This document shows, one piece after another, positions 11,641-25,931 of a DNA stretch of 64,000 bases. Position 1 is the first letter of the stretch, and each line of letters starts with the position of its first letter. Below the pieces are notes generated by a model that was not told the DNA's origin, ran no database searches, and saw only the letters and a program-made list of their open reading frames with translations. A program made the translations under genes and the position numbers. Source of the DNA: Phlegmacium glaucopus (taxonomy: Eukaryota > Basidiomycota > Agaricomycetes > Agaricales > Cortinariaceae); assembly GCA_015039465.1 (NCBI GenBank), contig MU130575.1:62001-126000 (forward strand). The letters run 5' to 3'.

Positions 11641-12048
11641 TTTCCCCTGGAGGCTTTGTTGAATGTCCCTGACTCAGAATTTTTGTCATAAATTATACAG
11701 CTTACATACTGGTAAAAAACTGTCAGTCAACACCTGCCTGCATGTCATGTAATTTTCAGCTCACTTACATCCTAAATAACAGGTTACTTCTGGTCTTCTG
11801 GTAAGTAAAGTCTGGATTTTTCATACATAGTTCTTCTTGTTGTCAGCCCATGATCATCCACTGTTACACCTGCATCAGCTAAGGTAAAAGTTTATAGAGA
11901 GATAGGTCTCTACCCCAGCCAATATTGTACTTACCCAGTACTTTTTATACCATTGATGAATATTGGACACAATCAATATAGCTTCAACTCACATATGAAT
12001 GGTGGAACCATAACAAATGGGCCTTCACCACTCTTTCCTTTTAAAGCT
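11641..12048. other. Spacer, possibly with the decayed 3' end of the G-domain gene
   Basis: No frame here could be tied with confidence to the pseudogene to the right or to the minisatellite to the left. Confidence 0.4.
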
Positions 12049-13212
12049 TCAGTTCAAGGTAACAGGTTGCTCAGGGATCGCAATAAGACAAACCAATTTG
12101 ATAAAGCTTCCCAGGTCTGGTGCACTGGCATTGGCATTAACTGACATATTGAAAAAAATTACAGAAAATACCCACAAACTGATGGCAAATGTGATACACA
12201 GTTCTAGATTATTTTGCTGAATTGAGACAAACAATATCTTGAGTGCAAGATCATCAAGGGAATCTGCTGTTTTCTCTGTCAGTTCTTTTACCTGCTTCTG
12301 ATGATCGCTGTCATCTTTGTGCATGGCTGTGAATCAATCAAGTCAACAAACAGATACACCCTGAAGAATAGGAAACATGCCTTCCATGCATACAGATGCT
12401 TTTGGTGGATACTTATCTTTGAACAGCGGTGCTCGAAACCTGTCCTCTAATAACTTGACTGCCTCGGCCCTCCCCACGACTTCCCTGCATGCCTAAAGAC
12501 CTTTTGAAGACCTGAATTATCAGATCATCAAACTTCGTGAAGATTGCAATCACTGGAGCTGTGTGGTATTGTATTTATGTCTATGAGGTGCTCAGAAAGA
12601 TGAAGTCGACAAGTCGACAACAAACCGTTTCCTGCTCGTTGCTCGTTGAAAAACCTCTGCTCTAACTCCAGTAGAGGTCGAGATTTGTCTGGTTTAAAAC
12701 AGAACCCATAACAGCGATAAATAAAAATGAAGCCAGATAATGGAACTGACCAAATGGCATGAAGCTGGTCTTCCACTTCAGTGGACCTCGCATGCTTCTC
12801 AATGAACGACTGTACTTGGACTGTACTTCCTTCAGCTGACTCTCGTCTCCTGACTCAAACCCAGGAGAATCATGGAAGATGAACTGAGGGTTGCTAGAAA
12901 ATGCGAATGAGCGGTTGATGTCGTGGCATCCGCGCTAGGTTAGTAGCAAGGTCAAAAATCTGGATTCAATTAACCGAAACACGGTGGTTACTTACCTCTG
13001 AGGTTGGCTCCAACTGATTCGAGTTTCAGATCAGGGATCCATCCACTAGGCAGGAAACGCACCAAACCGCCACCCTCTTCGTCATAAATGCAAGGCTCCT
13101 TGGTCGTATTGCAGACCCGCTTCAAGAGCGTTGTCTTGCCAGTATTGGCCCGACCGATCACGAGAATACGAAAACGAGTATACTTCTGTCGAAGTTTGAA
13201 GGCTTCGTCCAT
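12049..13212 (-). pseudogene. P-loop G-domain protein, frameshifted copy
   Basis: The first exon starts at the ATG at 13212 and carries a Walker A/G1 motif (ILVIGRANTGKTTLLKRVC). After an intron come HDINRSFAFSSNPQFIFHDS, a PGFESG G3-like motif, VEDQLHAIW, a FFNEQRAGN segment, PVIAIFTKFDDLI (G4-like TKFD), LLEDRFRAPLFKDKYPPKAS and finally KTADSLDDLALKILFVSIQQ. This order matches the G-domain family that is multiplied in mushroom genomes. The frame is broken in at least two places: an 11-bp tandem duplication at 12807-12828 just before FIEKHARSTEVEDQLHAIW, and a shift near 12500 between TKFDDLIIQVFKRSL and the REVVGRAEAVKLLE helix. The first splice junction also does not keep frame. Probably non-functional. 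Confidence 0.7.
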
Positions 13213-13679
13213 GTTGCCACTAGATTGTAAGATATCTGAGAGAGGCTATAGGAGTACGACTTCTTATCATGTGACGACTCCTATCTTTGCTTTTCATGAC
13301 AAGCCTATCTATGTCCAAGGACAGATCAACTATTAGTGGGATAATCGCACTGGATGAACCCAGAGCCAGAAATGTGATCATCCTGTATCGCAAGTTCGAT
13401 GGTTTCTCTTGTCTTTCCTTTCTGATATCAGCTTGGTGCTTGGTTGATAGATCGTCATGCCTTCATGTCCGTACATATATCAATGGACGCGTCTACCTTG
13501 TACGCCATATAATATACACATGTTCACTTCACGAATCATGACAGCTGGCCTCTTCCGTCCGACCTTCAATAACATCAACGCAACTCATGACTCGACGGAA
13601 ACCCTTCTTCTAATTTCTTTACTTTCCTTACACAGTCTAACTAGATGGTGGTATTCCACTCTTCCGATACTAAAATAAC
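13213..13679. other. Spacer between G-domain pseudogene and ProRS
   Basis: Holds the promoter region of the leftward G-domain copy and the 3' flank of the leftward ProRS gene. No other feature is seen. Confidence 0.5.
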
Positions 13680-16273
<2,594 letters not shown>

Positions 16274-17003
16274 GTTGTGGTGGCAGGTGGTAGAAGTGGA
16301 AATGTATGAACGAAATGTTGAACGGTAGTAATAATGTGACTCTGACTCGACCAGTCTTCTGACTCTTATCGATAATATTAGATGCCCTTTACCCCATACA
16401 TTCCGAGGAATTCGCAACAGCTTTGCAGCATGTTGCGCTATAAGCATGGAGGGGCTTCACAAATTATGAATGGTGGTGACGAAGAGACTGTCGATTAGAT
16501 AAAGACAATCATCACCTATGATCGCCCTGTATTTCTCTCCATTGGCAACTTCAGTAGATTTCTTAATCTGCTACAGGACTGTGCAATTCATCTTCGATCT
16601 TTCAGGGGCTTTTCTTTTTTTGCGACGGTGTGGTCTTGCATGCCATTACTTCTCATATCAACTCTCTCTCTCAACGGTATCCTCAATCTAACCGAGGAGT
16701 CGCCTATGAAATCCTCATAAAAATATACTATCCTATCGAAGGACCCGACAAGGTCTTTGCGTTGGCGAATACCCTATTCTATCTCTGACCACATATGTTT
16801 CTCTTATCCTGACCGCATCTGTTAAAGCACCCATAGAAGACTAGTTTCTGGCTGGAGCCCTCTTCTTTCTGGAAGACTGCCGCCCTTCAAACTTCAAGGC
16901 TCTTCTATACCATTTTTTAAAATTATCAAATTGTACATATTACGAAAGTTCAAGTGCTTCAGTGGAGAGTGACCTTGTACTCTCATTGTTTCCAGCTTCC
17001 ATG
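16274..17003. other. Spacer upstream of ProRS and tRNA-Asp
   Basis: Between the ProRS start and the tRNA gene. Contains pyrimidine tracts near 16610-16680 that could belong to promoters; no gene or repeat is seen. Confidence 0.4.
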
Positions 17004-17086
17004 TCTCTGTTAGTATATCGGTTAGTACACGCGCTTGTCATTGTGTCTGTCCGCGCGAAAGCTGGGTTCGACTCCCAGACAGAGAG
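17004..17086 (+). tRNA. tRNA-Asp (GTC) with 11-nt intron
   Basis: The acceptor stem TCTCTGT pairs with ACAGAGA. The D arm GTAT...GTAC, anticodon stem CGCGC/GCGCG and T arm CTGGGTTCGACTCCCAG are all complete. The anticodon loop is 18 nt (TTGTCATTGTGTCTGTCC) instead of 7. Removing 11 nt after the base 3' of the anticodon leaves TTGTCAC with anticodon GTC, the standard eukaryotic tRNA intron position (37/38). The gene without the intron is 72 nt. Its body is almost identical to the intronless gene at 31386. Confidence 0.9.
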
Positions 17087-17125
17087 CGATTTGACAACGC
17101 AGCTTTTTTTTTCTTCTGCTCTTCA

Positions 17126-18328
17126 ATGCCCGCTATTCCAATTCATGGAAACTATTATGGGTTTGTCATTCCACCTACTTAAGCATATTGATATCCAGTC
17201 CCAATAATGTTTATAGATATTACACCAAACGTCCTTTTGTGACCGACGAGCGTCTCGCCCTTCTTCCTCTCAACCTTTTCCAAGGAGCTCGAGTTCTTGA
17301 TGTAGGATGCAACGAGGGTTGGGTGACTTGCGAAGTTGGTGAGTATATATAAAATTCTTCCTCTACCCTCCGATAGACCCAATGAAACCCACGAACAGCG
17401 CAGGCTCGAGGTGCCTGTCTCGTCGTAGGAGTAGATATCGATGATACTCTCATACAAGCTGCTTGGCGGAGGCGGCGCACGGTTTGGTCTCTACAAACCC
17501 CTTCGCGCCCTCTTCTCAATGTCGACGGAAGAGCGACACCAACCGACTTGGCTCAAGACGTCGTCAAACCAGTCAAATCATACACCCGAAAACGCAAACG
17601 GCAAGATTTAGAAGAAACTGAAATTCAAGAACGAGGACTCCCCATCTCTAGTCCTGGTAGTCTGCCTGCTCGAACCTACTTCCCCGCATCTTGTGAACAT
17701 GAATTTGGTTCGCTCCCCATTCCGCCTTCCTCAAATAGGGGTAAAAAAACCTTTCCACACAACATCTCTTTCCGAACAGCAGATTGGACGACGACGTCTA
17801 TTCCAGAGGATGCAGAGGGTTACGATGTCGTTATCGCGTGCGTCCAATCCTTCTCGCTTCGTCCCAATCCTTTTTACCCACTAATTACCATTCTATCATT
17901 AGATTTTCAATCTCCAAATGGATACATCTAAATTCAGGAGACGAAGGCCTCAAACAATTCTTCCATCGGGTATACTCAGTCCTAACCTCAGGCGGAACCT
18001 TCGTCCTTGAACCTCAGTCTTGGGATTCTTATGCTAAGGCCCGTCGTATGGACCAAGTCAGTACCCATCCCTTTCTTGATCGTGGGCTTATATGCTCACA
18101 ATTTTTCTGTGTTGATAGAAACTCAGAGAAAACTTCAAAACACTTAAACTACGGCCTACAGACTTTGAGTCTATGTTACGGGATATCGGTTTCAGTCCTG
18201 CAACACATTATGGTTCTATAGGCGAAGGAGGTCTGATTCTCTTTTGCTCTTGACACAATCTTCAACTAATTAAAGCCGGCCTTTTCCAAGGATTCCATCG
18301 ACCCATCGACTTATATGTCAAGCTTTGA
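17126..18328 (+). CDS. Bin3/MePCE-type RNA 5'-methylphosphate capping methyltransferase
   Basis: SAM-dependent methyltransferase of the Bin3 family, which methylates the 5' gamma-phosphate of small RNAs such as 7SK, U6 or telomerase RNA. Six exons join in frame: 17126-17160, 17217-17338, 17399-17837, 17903-18056, 18119-18230 and 18291-18328. Motifs in order are HGNYYGYYTKRP near the start, the SAM-binding LLPLNLFQGARVLDVGCNEG, VVGVDIDDTLIQAA, YDVVIAFSISKWIHLNSGDE, the post-motif VYSVLTSGGTFVLEPQSWDS, and a conserved RPIDLYVKL at the extreme C-terminus. The insertion between the acidic motif and ISFRTADW is basic and low-complexity. The ATG at 17126 is 39 bp past the tRNA-Asp gene. Confidence 0.93.
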
Positions 18329-18776
18329 TTGGGCTATCATGATATTGGCTTTAGCTTCGCTTTTTCAAGCCTACGATACGTTAATGAAGTCGACACTTCC
18401 ATGACTTTGTCGGGATCAACCGAGGAAACCTTCCAAAGTTCTCCTTCGGATGATCACTTTGGCGAACGTAGTGTTGCACTTTTTTTTAATTGTAAGTAAC
18501 TTCCTTCATTATCCTAAAGAACTACAACCTTTGCATGGGATATGATGTGGTATATAAGTTAGTACTTTGGCCATGAAAAAAGAAAAAGAAAAATCGGTAT
18601 CTAAATATATACAATTGAAGTTTAACACCTAGCCACGAAAAAAATAATTGTCCAAGACATTCAAAAGTTGAATAAATAATGAAAGATCAATGGGGCATCC
18701 TGAATATCAAATAAAAAATAGAAGAATATGCTTCATCCAATAAAAAATCAACAAACCTAGAATTAACCCACTAAAT
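18329..18776. other. Convergent 3' intergenic spacer
   Basis: Lies between the 3' ends of two convergent genes, so it should hold both terminators. AT-rich stretches are present around 18560-18720; no gene is seen. Confidence 0.5.
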
Positions 18777-21700
18777 TCAACATCGTTCATACATGCAAAT
18801 GTATGCCTTGGCATGCAACACCTCCTCCAATGTCGTCAAACGCACGACTGTGTCACTGATAAATGCCCACTGTCTTTCGTCCCTCGCTGATTTGGTCGTG
18901 GATTGTGCTGTAGACTCTGGCTGGGGGTTCATCGTGTTAGTAGGTTCCGCTCCTTCTTCTGGAGTAGCAGCACCTATGCTAGTCGTAGAGCTAGATCCAG
19001 ATGGTAAAGCAGTATATGCTATATAATGTCCACCGAGCTGAAAATTTGATAATGCATCAATCAGCCAAACGTTTGCTACCTAATGTGCGAGAGGAAACTG
19101 ACCATGTTGCCAATATGAACAACCACGGCATAAAGCCTATACATGCACTTCTCCTCTTTATTTTTAACCACACCCTTCTTCCTCTTACTCTTCCCAAGCC
19201 CATAATCTTCCTTCTTAGGAGCCAAAAAGGGCATCAAATCCAAATATTCCGGAAACGATACATAATCATCTAACTTCTTCAGACCATGGGAGAAAGATAT
19301 CAAGGGCATTTTAGAAGTTTGTTGGAATCGCTTTAGGTGAATCACAAGTACGGGTGGTGGCACGGCGATGAGGTAGCGTTTGTATGCGGGACGCATCATG
19401 ACAGGTTTTGGCTTCTTTTCTTTCGGTTTCGGTTGCTGAGCAGTCGAGGTTCGGATTGATGTCTGTTGTTCTGCTGCGTAAGTTTGTTGCTGTTGCTGCC
19501 GTTGCTGACCTTGAGATTTCGGCTGTGGCGTCGACGAAGGGTGCGTAGAACTATGCATATTTGGAGTTGTACTGTCTGTCACTGAAGCTGAAGCATACGA
19601 CCTCCCCGACACTGACGTTCCTACCGAAGTGTCACTTTCTTCATCATCCGAACTTTCATCATTATCCGTCGCAGACGCCGATGGAGAAGTCGAAGAAGTC
19701 TTTCGTCTCTGATGATACTTTGGCCTTTTAGGTATCAAGAGGGAATCTTTCGAACCTGAAGCATTGTGTGCAGACAAAGACTGCATCGACAGAGGACTCG
19801 GAACAGAAGATGACGGGGTGATATACGTAGATGACAAAGTGGACGAGGATGAAGAGTTGATTGAAGAACTTTGACCGGATAGTATACCATTAATCGTCCT
19901 ATTCTTGTCGTTCATGACAGAAGGTTCAACTATGCTTTCTTTTGCAGAGATTGCCAGGTGTTGGGCTCGGGCAAAAGAGTTCCGAGCATCAGTAGGTGTA
20001 TCCAATGGCGAAGTAGTAGAAATAGTGGGGATAGGCATGCCACCTGGCCCTGGGCCTCGGAGAAAATCTCTGTTATCGTTGTCTTCACTGAACTCCTTCG
20101 AAGAGAACCCATCCGAAACAGAAGTGGCCTCGGTAGGCAAGGACGAGATCGAGCGTGAGTCACTCGAGTTCGGCAACGTATAGAAAGATACAGTAGGCGT
20201 GGACATGGATGTAGGGATGTATACGGGGGCGTTAATATCCGCAATCGAGAGGGCTTGCAGCACAGGACGCTGGTTCTGAAATCCACCTTCATTCGCCTCG
20301 ACCAGTTCATCATGCTTGATCACTCCGTTCGCACCAGGCTGTATTTCATGCCGTCTTATATCTCCATCCACCAGGCGTTCCTCCTGCTCCTGCTCCTGCT
20401 CTTGATCAGAATCCTCCTCTTCCTGCCTCGTCGAACTCTTCACATCAAGCACCCCATTCGCAATCTTCCAACACCTCCTACATCCCACCATATTTTCCCC
20501 ATCCAACACCTCCACAGCCGTGAAAAGTCTCAAACATTCCTCAATACCCGAAAATTGATTGAGGCCTAGCCACATCCCCCCACTACCATGACTAGAAGTA
20601 GTCGAGAATGGATGTGTACCACTTAACAACAGTGCTGGAGGTTTGAATAGCGAAAACGGGCTATTCAATCCTGGAGACGAAGAAACTACGTCGGCGAGGA
20701 TCTTGCGCAGATACTCACCTTCTGCTGGTGTGGGTTTGGGCGGTTTAGGGGATCGAGACCGTTGGACGTTGGAAAAAAGTGGTAACGAGGTAGATGAAGC
20801 ATTAGGGGGTTTATGCGTATTTGAAGGAGCCACGAGGTGCTGGTTCTGGTTCTGGGAAGATCGAAGTTGAGAGGTAGATGCCGCGGTACCAGTGTTAAGT
20901 GTGGATGTACTCAGGGAAGAAGATGCTCGAGGTAAAGGTTTGAGAAGATTATGTGATGCTGACCCAGAAGAACTTGAAGAAGATGCTGTGATAGCAATCG
21001 GTGCAGGGACTACGGGGGCAGGGTTTGAGACAAGGCTTGCGGAAGAAATGTCCTTAGAACTCATGTCGCCGGCCGTCGTAGTTCTAGAACGCCTGATCGT
21101 CCGTTCGATAGGTTTATCGAGGTCAGCTGTCTCTTGGATGACACCGCCGTTGCTAGTATTCTTCTGCATCGACCCACCACCCGAATCCAGCATTTCCTTC
21201 ACCACTGTACCAACCCCACGGTCCATCGACCAACTCTTCCTCTCCCTTTCTTTACCTTTCGTCTTCTCCTTATCCTTAGATCTGCCCAAACCACCCGTCA
21301 TAATACTAATTCTCCTGCCAAGCTTGGCCCATCCAACATCCTCTTTCTTGTCCTTTCCGTCTTTTCCCTTTGCTTTTACCGTCGGCTCGACCAACTCCAC
21401 ACGTCTTTCCTCTGGCGATACAACGTGGACAAGTACATGCGAGCTATCACTTTCCATGACAATTTCATCTTCCTTGACTTTGTCCTCAGGCACGCCTTGC
21501 TCAGGATGTTCCAACCCTGACGGGTCCACTTCTTCCGAAAGAACCACTGGAGGAGGTACCTCAAGCTCCGCATCTGCCTTCCTCATCCCTTCAATCCCAT
21601 TATTCTCATTATCTGCCTCCACACTAGATGAAGTTGGCGTCTCAACATCAACATCCACTCTCCTCACCGTACCGACTACACCCGTTTTGGCCAAATCAAA

Positions 21701-23121
21701 ACTCTTCCTCCTGGGAGGCTCAACAAGGCTGGAGTGACCATCGTTTTCACTGTCCGAGTGCGTATTCCCATCTCCAGCGCGCGGACGACTCGGGCTAGGC
21801 GGAACAGAGGAAGATCGTTGTATTTCCATGGCCGGAAGTGTGTCTTGAAAACCTGGCTTCGTCGTTGTCGTCATCGAATTAGTATTCAAACTCGTGTTCT
21901 GAGTCGCAGCATGCGATCCACTACCAGGAAAAGTAGTCAATCTCTTCGCTAGTTTCTTCAGCTTCTCCCTTTTCTTGCCATGACCATTGGAGCCACGCCC
22001 GAAAAAATAATCTTCAGGTTTGATACTGAGGCTGATATCGTTGAAATCTTCATACGTTTGGGAAATGTGCTTGCACTTTTGGCATACGAGTATAGATGTG
22101 AGTTTGCCACCGAAGAGCATGTCGGCAAATGACAGAAGGGTGTCTGGGTCGGATCCGTCGTGATGTACCGGTGCGGAGGACCCTGTGGACATTGAAGTGG
22201 ATACTGGCGTAGCGGAGTTGGTGTTGTTGAAATTGTTAGCCGTCACCGTTGTCCTCCGACGTTTCTTGTGATGGTGGTTTGGGGGTGGAGGTTGGCGCTT
22301 CTTAATTATCTATAAGGATTGTCAGCACAAGTTCGTTCGTGACTATTATCAGACGCCATGGAGAATGTCAAGAGATGCGACAGAACTTGATTTATACAAG
22401 ATTGATGACACGAAAAATAATGGATTGAATATAGGATGATGGAGAGCCTCTGAATAAAACTGCGGAACGAGGAGAAGGGAGAACTCACATCTTGTTCTTC
22501 CATTCGCATGGCATCCAATAGGATACGTAAGAACTCATGTGCATCCTGTTGTGCGAAATCCAAATACTGGTCATATTTTTGGCCGAGAGCGCCAAGGAGA
22601 GCCCTATTATAGTGAAGGCGTAAGACATCCAACATACAAATGGAGAAAAATAGAGAAAAGGACTTACTTCGGACTGAGCACTTCCTTTCTACGGTTCTCT
22701 TGGATGTCCCATGATTTATACATGACATTAAGGAACATATCGCCGATTGGCATGGTATTCACCCATGGCTGTTCATATATACCTCCCAGATTATGGCCAT
22801 TAGTCAACTGTGGAGATCGCCTAGAGACAATGGGTGTAGAAGAGGCGCTCTGTATTTCAGGAGGTATTGGACTAAAGTGCACCAGATCGGAAAGGAGGCG
22901 AGTTGCTATCAGCTATTGACAGGCAAATACGGTTTTCATAAGATTATATTATTAACAAGGAATGAGATAAGAAAACGTACACCCTGTAACACGGAATTCA
23001 TGAAGCAAGTATTACCATGATTTATGAGACCAGGAGGGAGGTGGGCCGACTTTTCCCGTTCTTCTCGTTCTCTCCTTTGCCTGTACAACTCCTGAGGAGT
23101 GAGCGCCTTTGTTTTCGCCAT
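18777..23121 (-). CDS. Ubiquitin carboxyl-terminal hydrolase (USP/C19 family)
   Basis: Cysteine protease that removes ubiquitin. The start is the ATG at 23121 (MAKTKALTPQELYRQRRERE). The Cys box GLINHGNTCFMNSVLQ follows directly and splices to LIATRLLSDLVHF. Next are LGQKYDQYLDFAQQDAHEFL, LLSFADMLFGGKLTSILVCQ with the CxxC pair, and YEDFNDISLSIKP. A very long Ser/Thr/Pro-rich and charged insertion of roughly 850 residues splits the catalytic domain before YLIAVPPPVLVIHLKRFQQ, YVSFPEYLDLMPFL, YRLYAVVVHIGNM, the His box LGGHYIAYTALP and WAFISDTVVRLTT, ending EVLHAKAYICMYERC. The last exon lies at 18777-19040. All three catalytic boxes are intact. It is arranged divergently from the gene at 23466. 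Confidence 0.93.
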
Positions 23122-23465
23122 GGCGGAGGATGAGATATGAGGTGGACTGCGGTGTTGATATCAGATCCAAACTCACGTGCACGTCTTTCCTTCGACACTC
23201 ACAGTGACTGCGCCACGACGGAGGTGCACGGACAAGCAAGCTATGTACTCTCCTCGTGCTCTCCTCGTGCTTCAAGATATCATTGCAGACATGAGGCGTG
23301 AGTTGTTCTCTACGTGTAGCAATGGGTATGGATAGGTAAGCTTTGGCCACTGAATTTTTCACACATCCACTAAATATACAGGCCAGATTGTTCAATGAAC
23401 TCGTGGAAAGCATCAGTACACGCGACAAAGCTAAATCTCCACTTCTCACCAACCTTCCACTACCA
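23122..23465. promoter_or_regulatory. Shared divergent promoter region
   Basis: The 344 bp between two divergent start codons must contain both promoters. The right-hand gene could instead begin at the in-frame codon at 23343, which would shorten this region. No specific box is identifiable. Confidence 0.4.
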
Positions 23466-25931
23466 ATGGAACCTCCTACGTTCTCCCCAAAACGTACCTC
23501 AACTCAACGCATTCTCGAAGGTCTCCAATCCCAGTATCATGATCAACCACACGATCCATCACCAACTGACTCTCATCCTCGTCCTCATTCTCGTCGCCAT
23601 CGAAGCTCACGATCTACAGAGACAATCTCCGCCATGCTCCTCATCGCAACCGAACGTCTATCTCAAGAAACATCAAGAGCAAACGAAGCCGAACGTCAAT
23701 CCTCTGAAATTCTTGCTCATTTCAAGATCGCTCATCAGGCAAAGCAGAAATTAGAAGTCGATCTTCAGAGAGTCAAAGATGAGTTGGGCCTTTATAAAAC
23801 ACAGTTGAATATAGCACAGGCTGGTACGTTCCACCCTCAAAGGTCGTTTGGTTTAACTCACGCTTATTTTTTTGACATGGGTAGAGATACGTCGTGCTCA
23901 GGAAATTGTTGATAAAGTAGATCAACAACGCGCTGATGCCGAAGATGAAGCGCGCAGAGGTCGTGAAAAGGTCAGAAAATTGACGGAAGCAAGAGCTGTT
24001 GAATTAGCGATGGAGGAAGGTAGACGGCTGGGGTATGAAGAGGGTGTGAGGCAGGGTCGTCTGATGATGCAGGCAAGAGATAACGATAGAAACCAACCAA
24101 GACGTCATTATCGAAGAGCCTCATCTCGCTCTGTTCGTGATGACGATGGCGACCAAGTGTCTTATTTCTCATATACGCAGGAAGAACGGCATTCTACAGA
24201 AACTTTTCGATCACCTACAAATCCTTCCACTCCTCGTCGGTAAGCTTGCGTCGCTGTTTATCTCTTTTGGTTTTTGATTTTTCTGTGCAAGTTCCTCATC
24301 ACGACACAGACGGATGAGCGATGCTACACGCGCAAGTCGTCCCATATCTCCCGCTTCAATCGCACATCCGATCCCTATGGCATCAGGCGACAATGCCTCG
24401 TCAAGGTCAAAACCTGACAATAATGCAAGCCATCCTCAAAACATCGCCATCCAGCCACAATCCACCCAAAACTTTGACCCTACCATGCCTATCCGACCTA
24501 TTTCAATCCACAATCGCAGTCCAACCGTTTCCCATCGTTCATTCAAGCTACCACCGGATGGATATATACCTACCGCTGATGCTAATTCATTTATCTCACT
24601 CCCTCCACCACACGAGTTGAGCATCCCTGTTCCTCCAGCTGGTGCACCTAAGCCTTCTGCTATGCCGACGAGTTCAGATGGGAAACAAGAAAGGAAGAAA
24701 GCATCTACGTCTCAATCTCAAGGGAGTCGAAGAAGCACTCCAAAATCTGTCGATGGAGATAGTACAAGCCATTCTACATTATCAAGACACCGCCAGACGG
24801 ACAAGCGAAAGAGCCGGCCTACTCATACGAGGCCCAAGTCCGAAGCATCCTCAACACATGTATCCGAGTCGAGTCTCCTCGGTACTCCGGATGATACTGG
24901 AAAGAACAAAAATAAAGAAGAGGAAAATTATTTTAATCCAGGGACGGCTCAGAGCAGGATACAAGCATCAACTCAACCTGAAAGAATGGCCGCGCAATGG
25001 CGGTGTGTTAATTCCAACACGATGCCTTCTCCTTCTCCGGCGCCAGCTGCATTCTTAGATAGGTACAATGAATCGGCCTCTAGGGCGCACGGGAATTTTA
25101 CGATTGAAGTTGGTCGTTTCTTTCGTTTCATTTCTGGCCGTGCTTCGTCATTTGTTATTTCACTCATCCCACTTCCTTTGTTTCTTCATGGACTAACAAA
25201 CCATTTATCAACCAGCGTCCAAGGAGTACCGATCCAAATCAACGATCACAATCACGCACCTCCAGACGTCCCCGAGAAATCGTTCTACCAACCCCCTTAT
25301 TAGGAACCCTTCTAAACCCCAACATCGTTCAAAAACTTGACCATGCCGCTCAAGAGACCGCTGATCAGTGGCAGAACGAAAGCGATAGACCGTCGTCGTC
25401 TCCAGGTTATGCAAGACCACACTTTGTTAATAGGTCGGTTTCGAATATAACGGTACCGGGTATCGAAATCGTAACGCCAGTAAGCAAATATTTATTCCTT
25501 CATGCTATATATATAACGTTATTATCTTTACTGAAAACACTCGTTAGTCGTCTCACACTTCGTCAGCTCTTTCAGGAAGAACCGTTATAGACCCCGTCCT
25601 TCTTACACCAGAAAGCGCCAACAGGCCTCTTCCTGTTCTAGCTCAAGCCCAATCACCTCCGACATCAAGTCTAGGCCTTTTCTTCAATCAACCACCTTCG
25701 ACCTCTATCTCCGGCGACCAACACCGAGTAACCATGGCTCTTCCTGATAGTAATAATAACTTTCCACCCGGATTCTTCCCTCTCAGTCCTATACCAGGGA
25801 TGAGGAATTTGGACTCTTATCCATCGGGTTTTTCTCCGAGGATACCAAAGTTACAGGATGAGTATCCTGGTGGACAACTTCCTTCAAACTTTTCATATCC
25901 GACTTCGCCTCTCCTTAGGTCGGGTGTATAG
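23466..25931 (+). CDS. Coiled-coil, Ser/Pro-rich disordered protein
   Basis: Five exons can be joined: 23466-23823, 23885-24239, 24292 to about 25102, about 25215-25479, and from about 25550 to 25931. A helical region with heptads (AMLLIATERLSQETSRANEA, EILAHFKIAHQAKQKLEVDL) runs on into a basic/acidic coiled coil (EARRGREKVRKLTEARAVEL, YEEGVRQGRLMMQARDNDRN). The rest is disordered, rich in Ser, Pro and Arg, with motifs such as REIVLPTPLLGTLLNPNIVQ near the end. I chose the ATG at 23466 (MEPPTFSPKRTSTQRILEGL) because the sequence becomes protein-like there; an in-frame upstream start at 23343 is possible. I do not recognise a family; a scaffolding or cytoskeletal role would be a guess. Confidence 0.75.

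Noticed and set aside
20892..21737. 281-residue plus-strand Ser-rich ORF
   Set aside because: Antisense to the disordered insertion of the deubiquitinase; low-complexity sequence stays open by composition.
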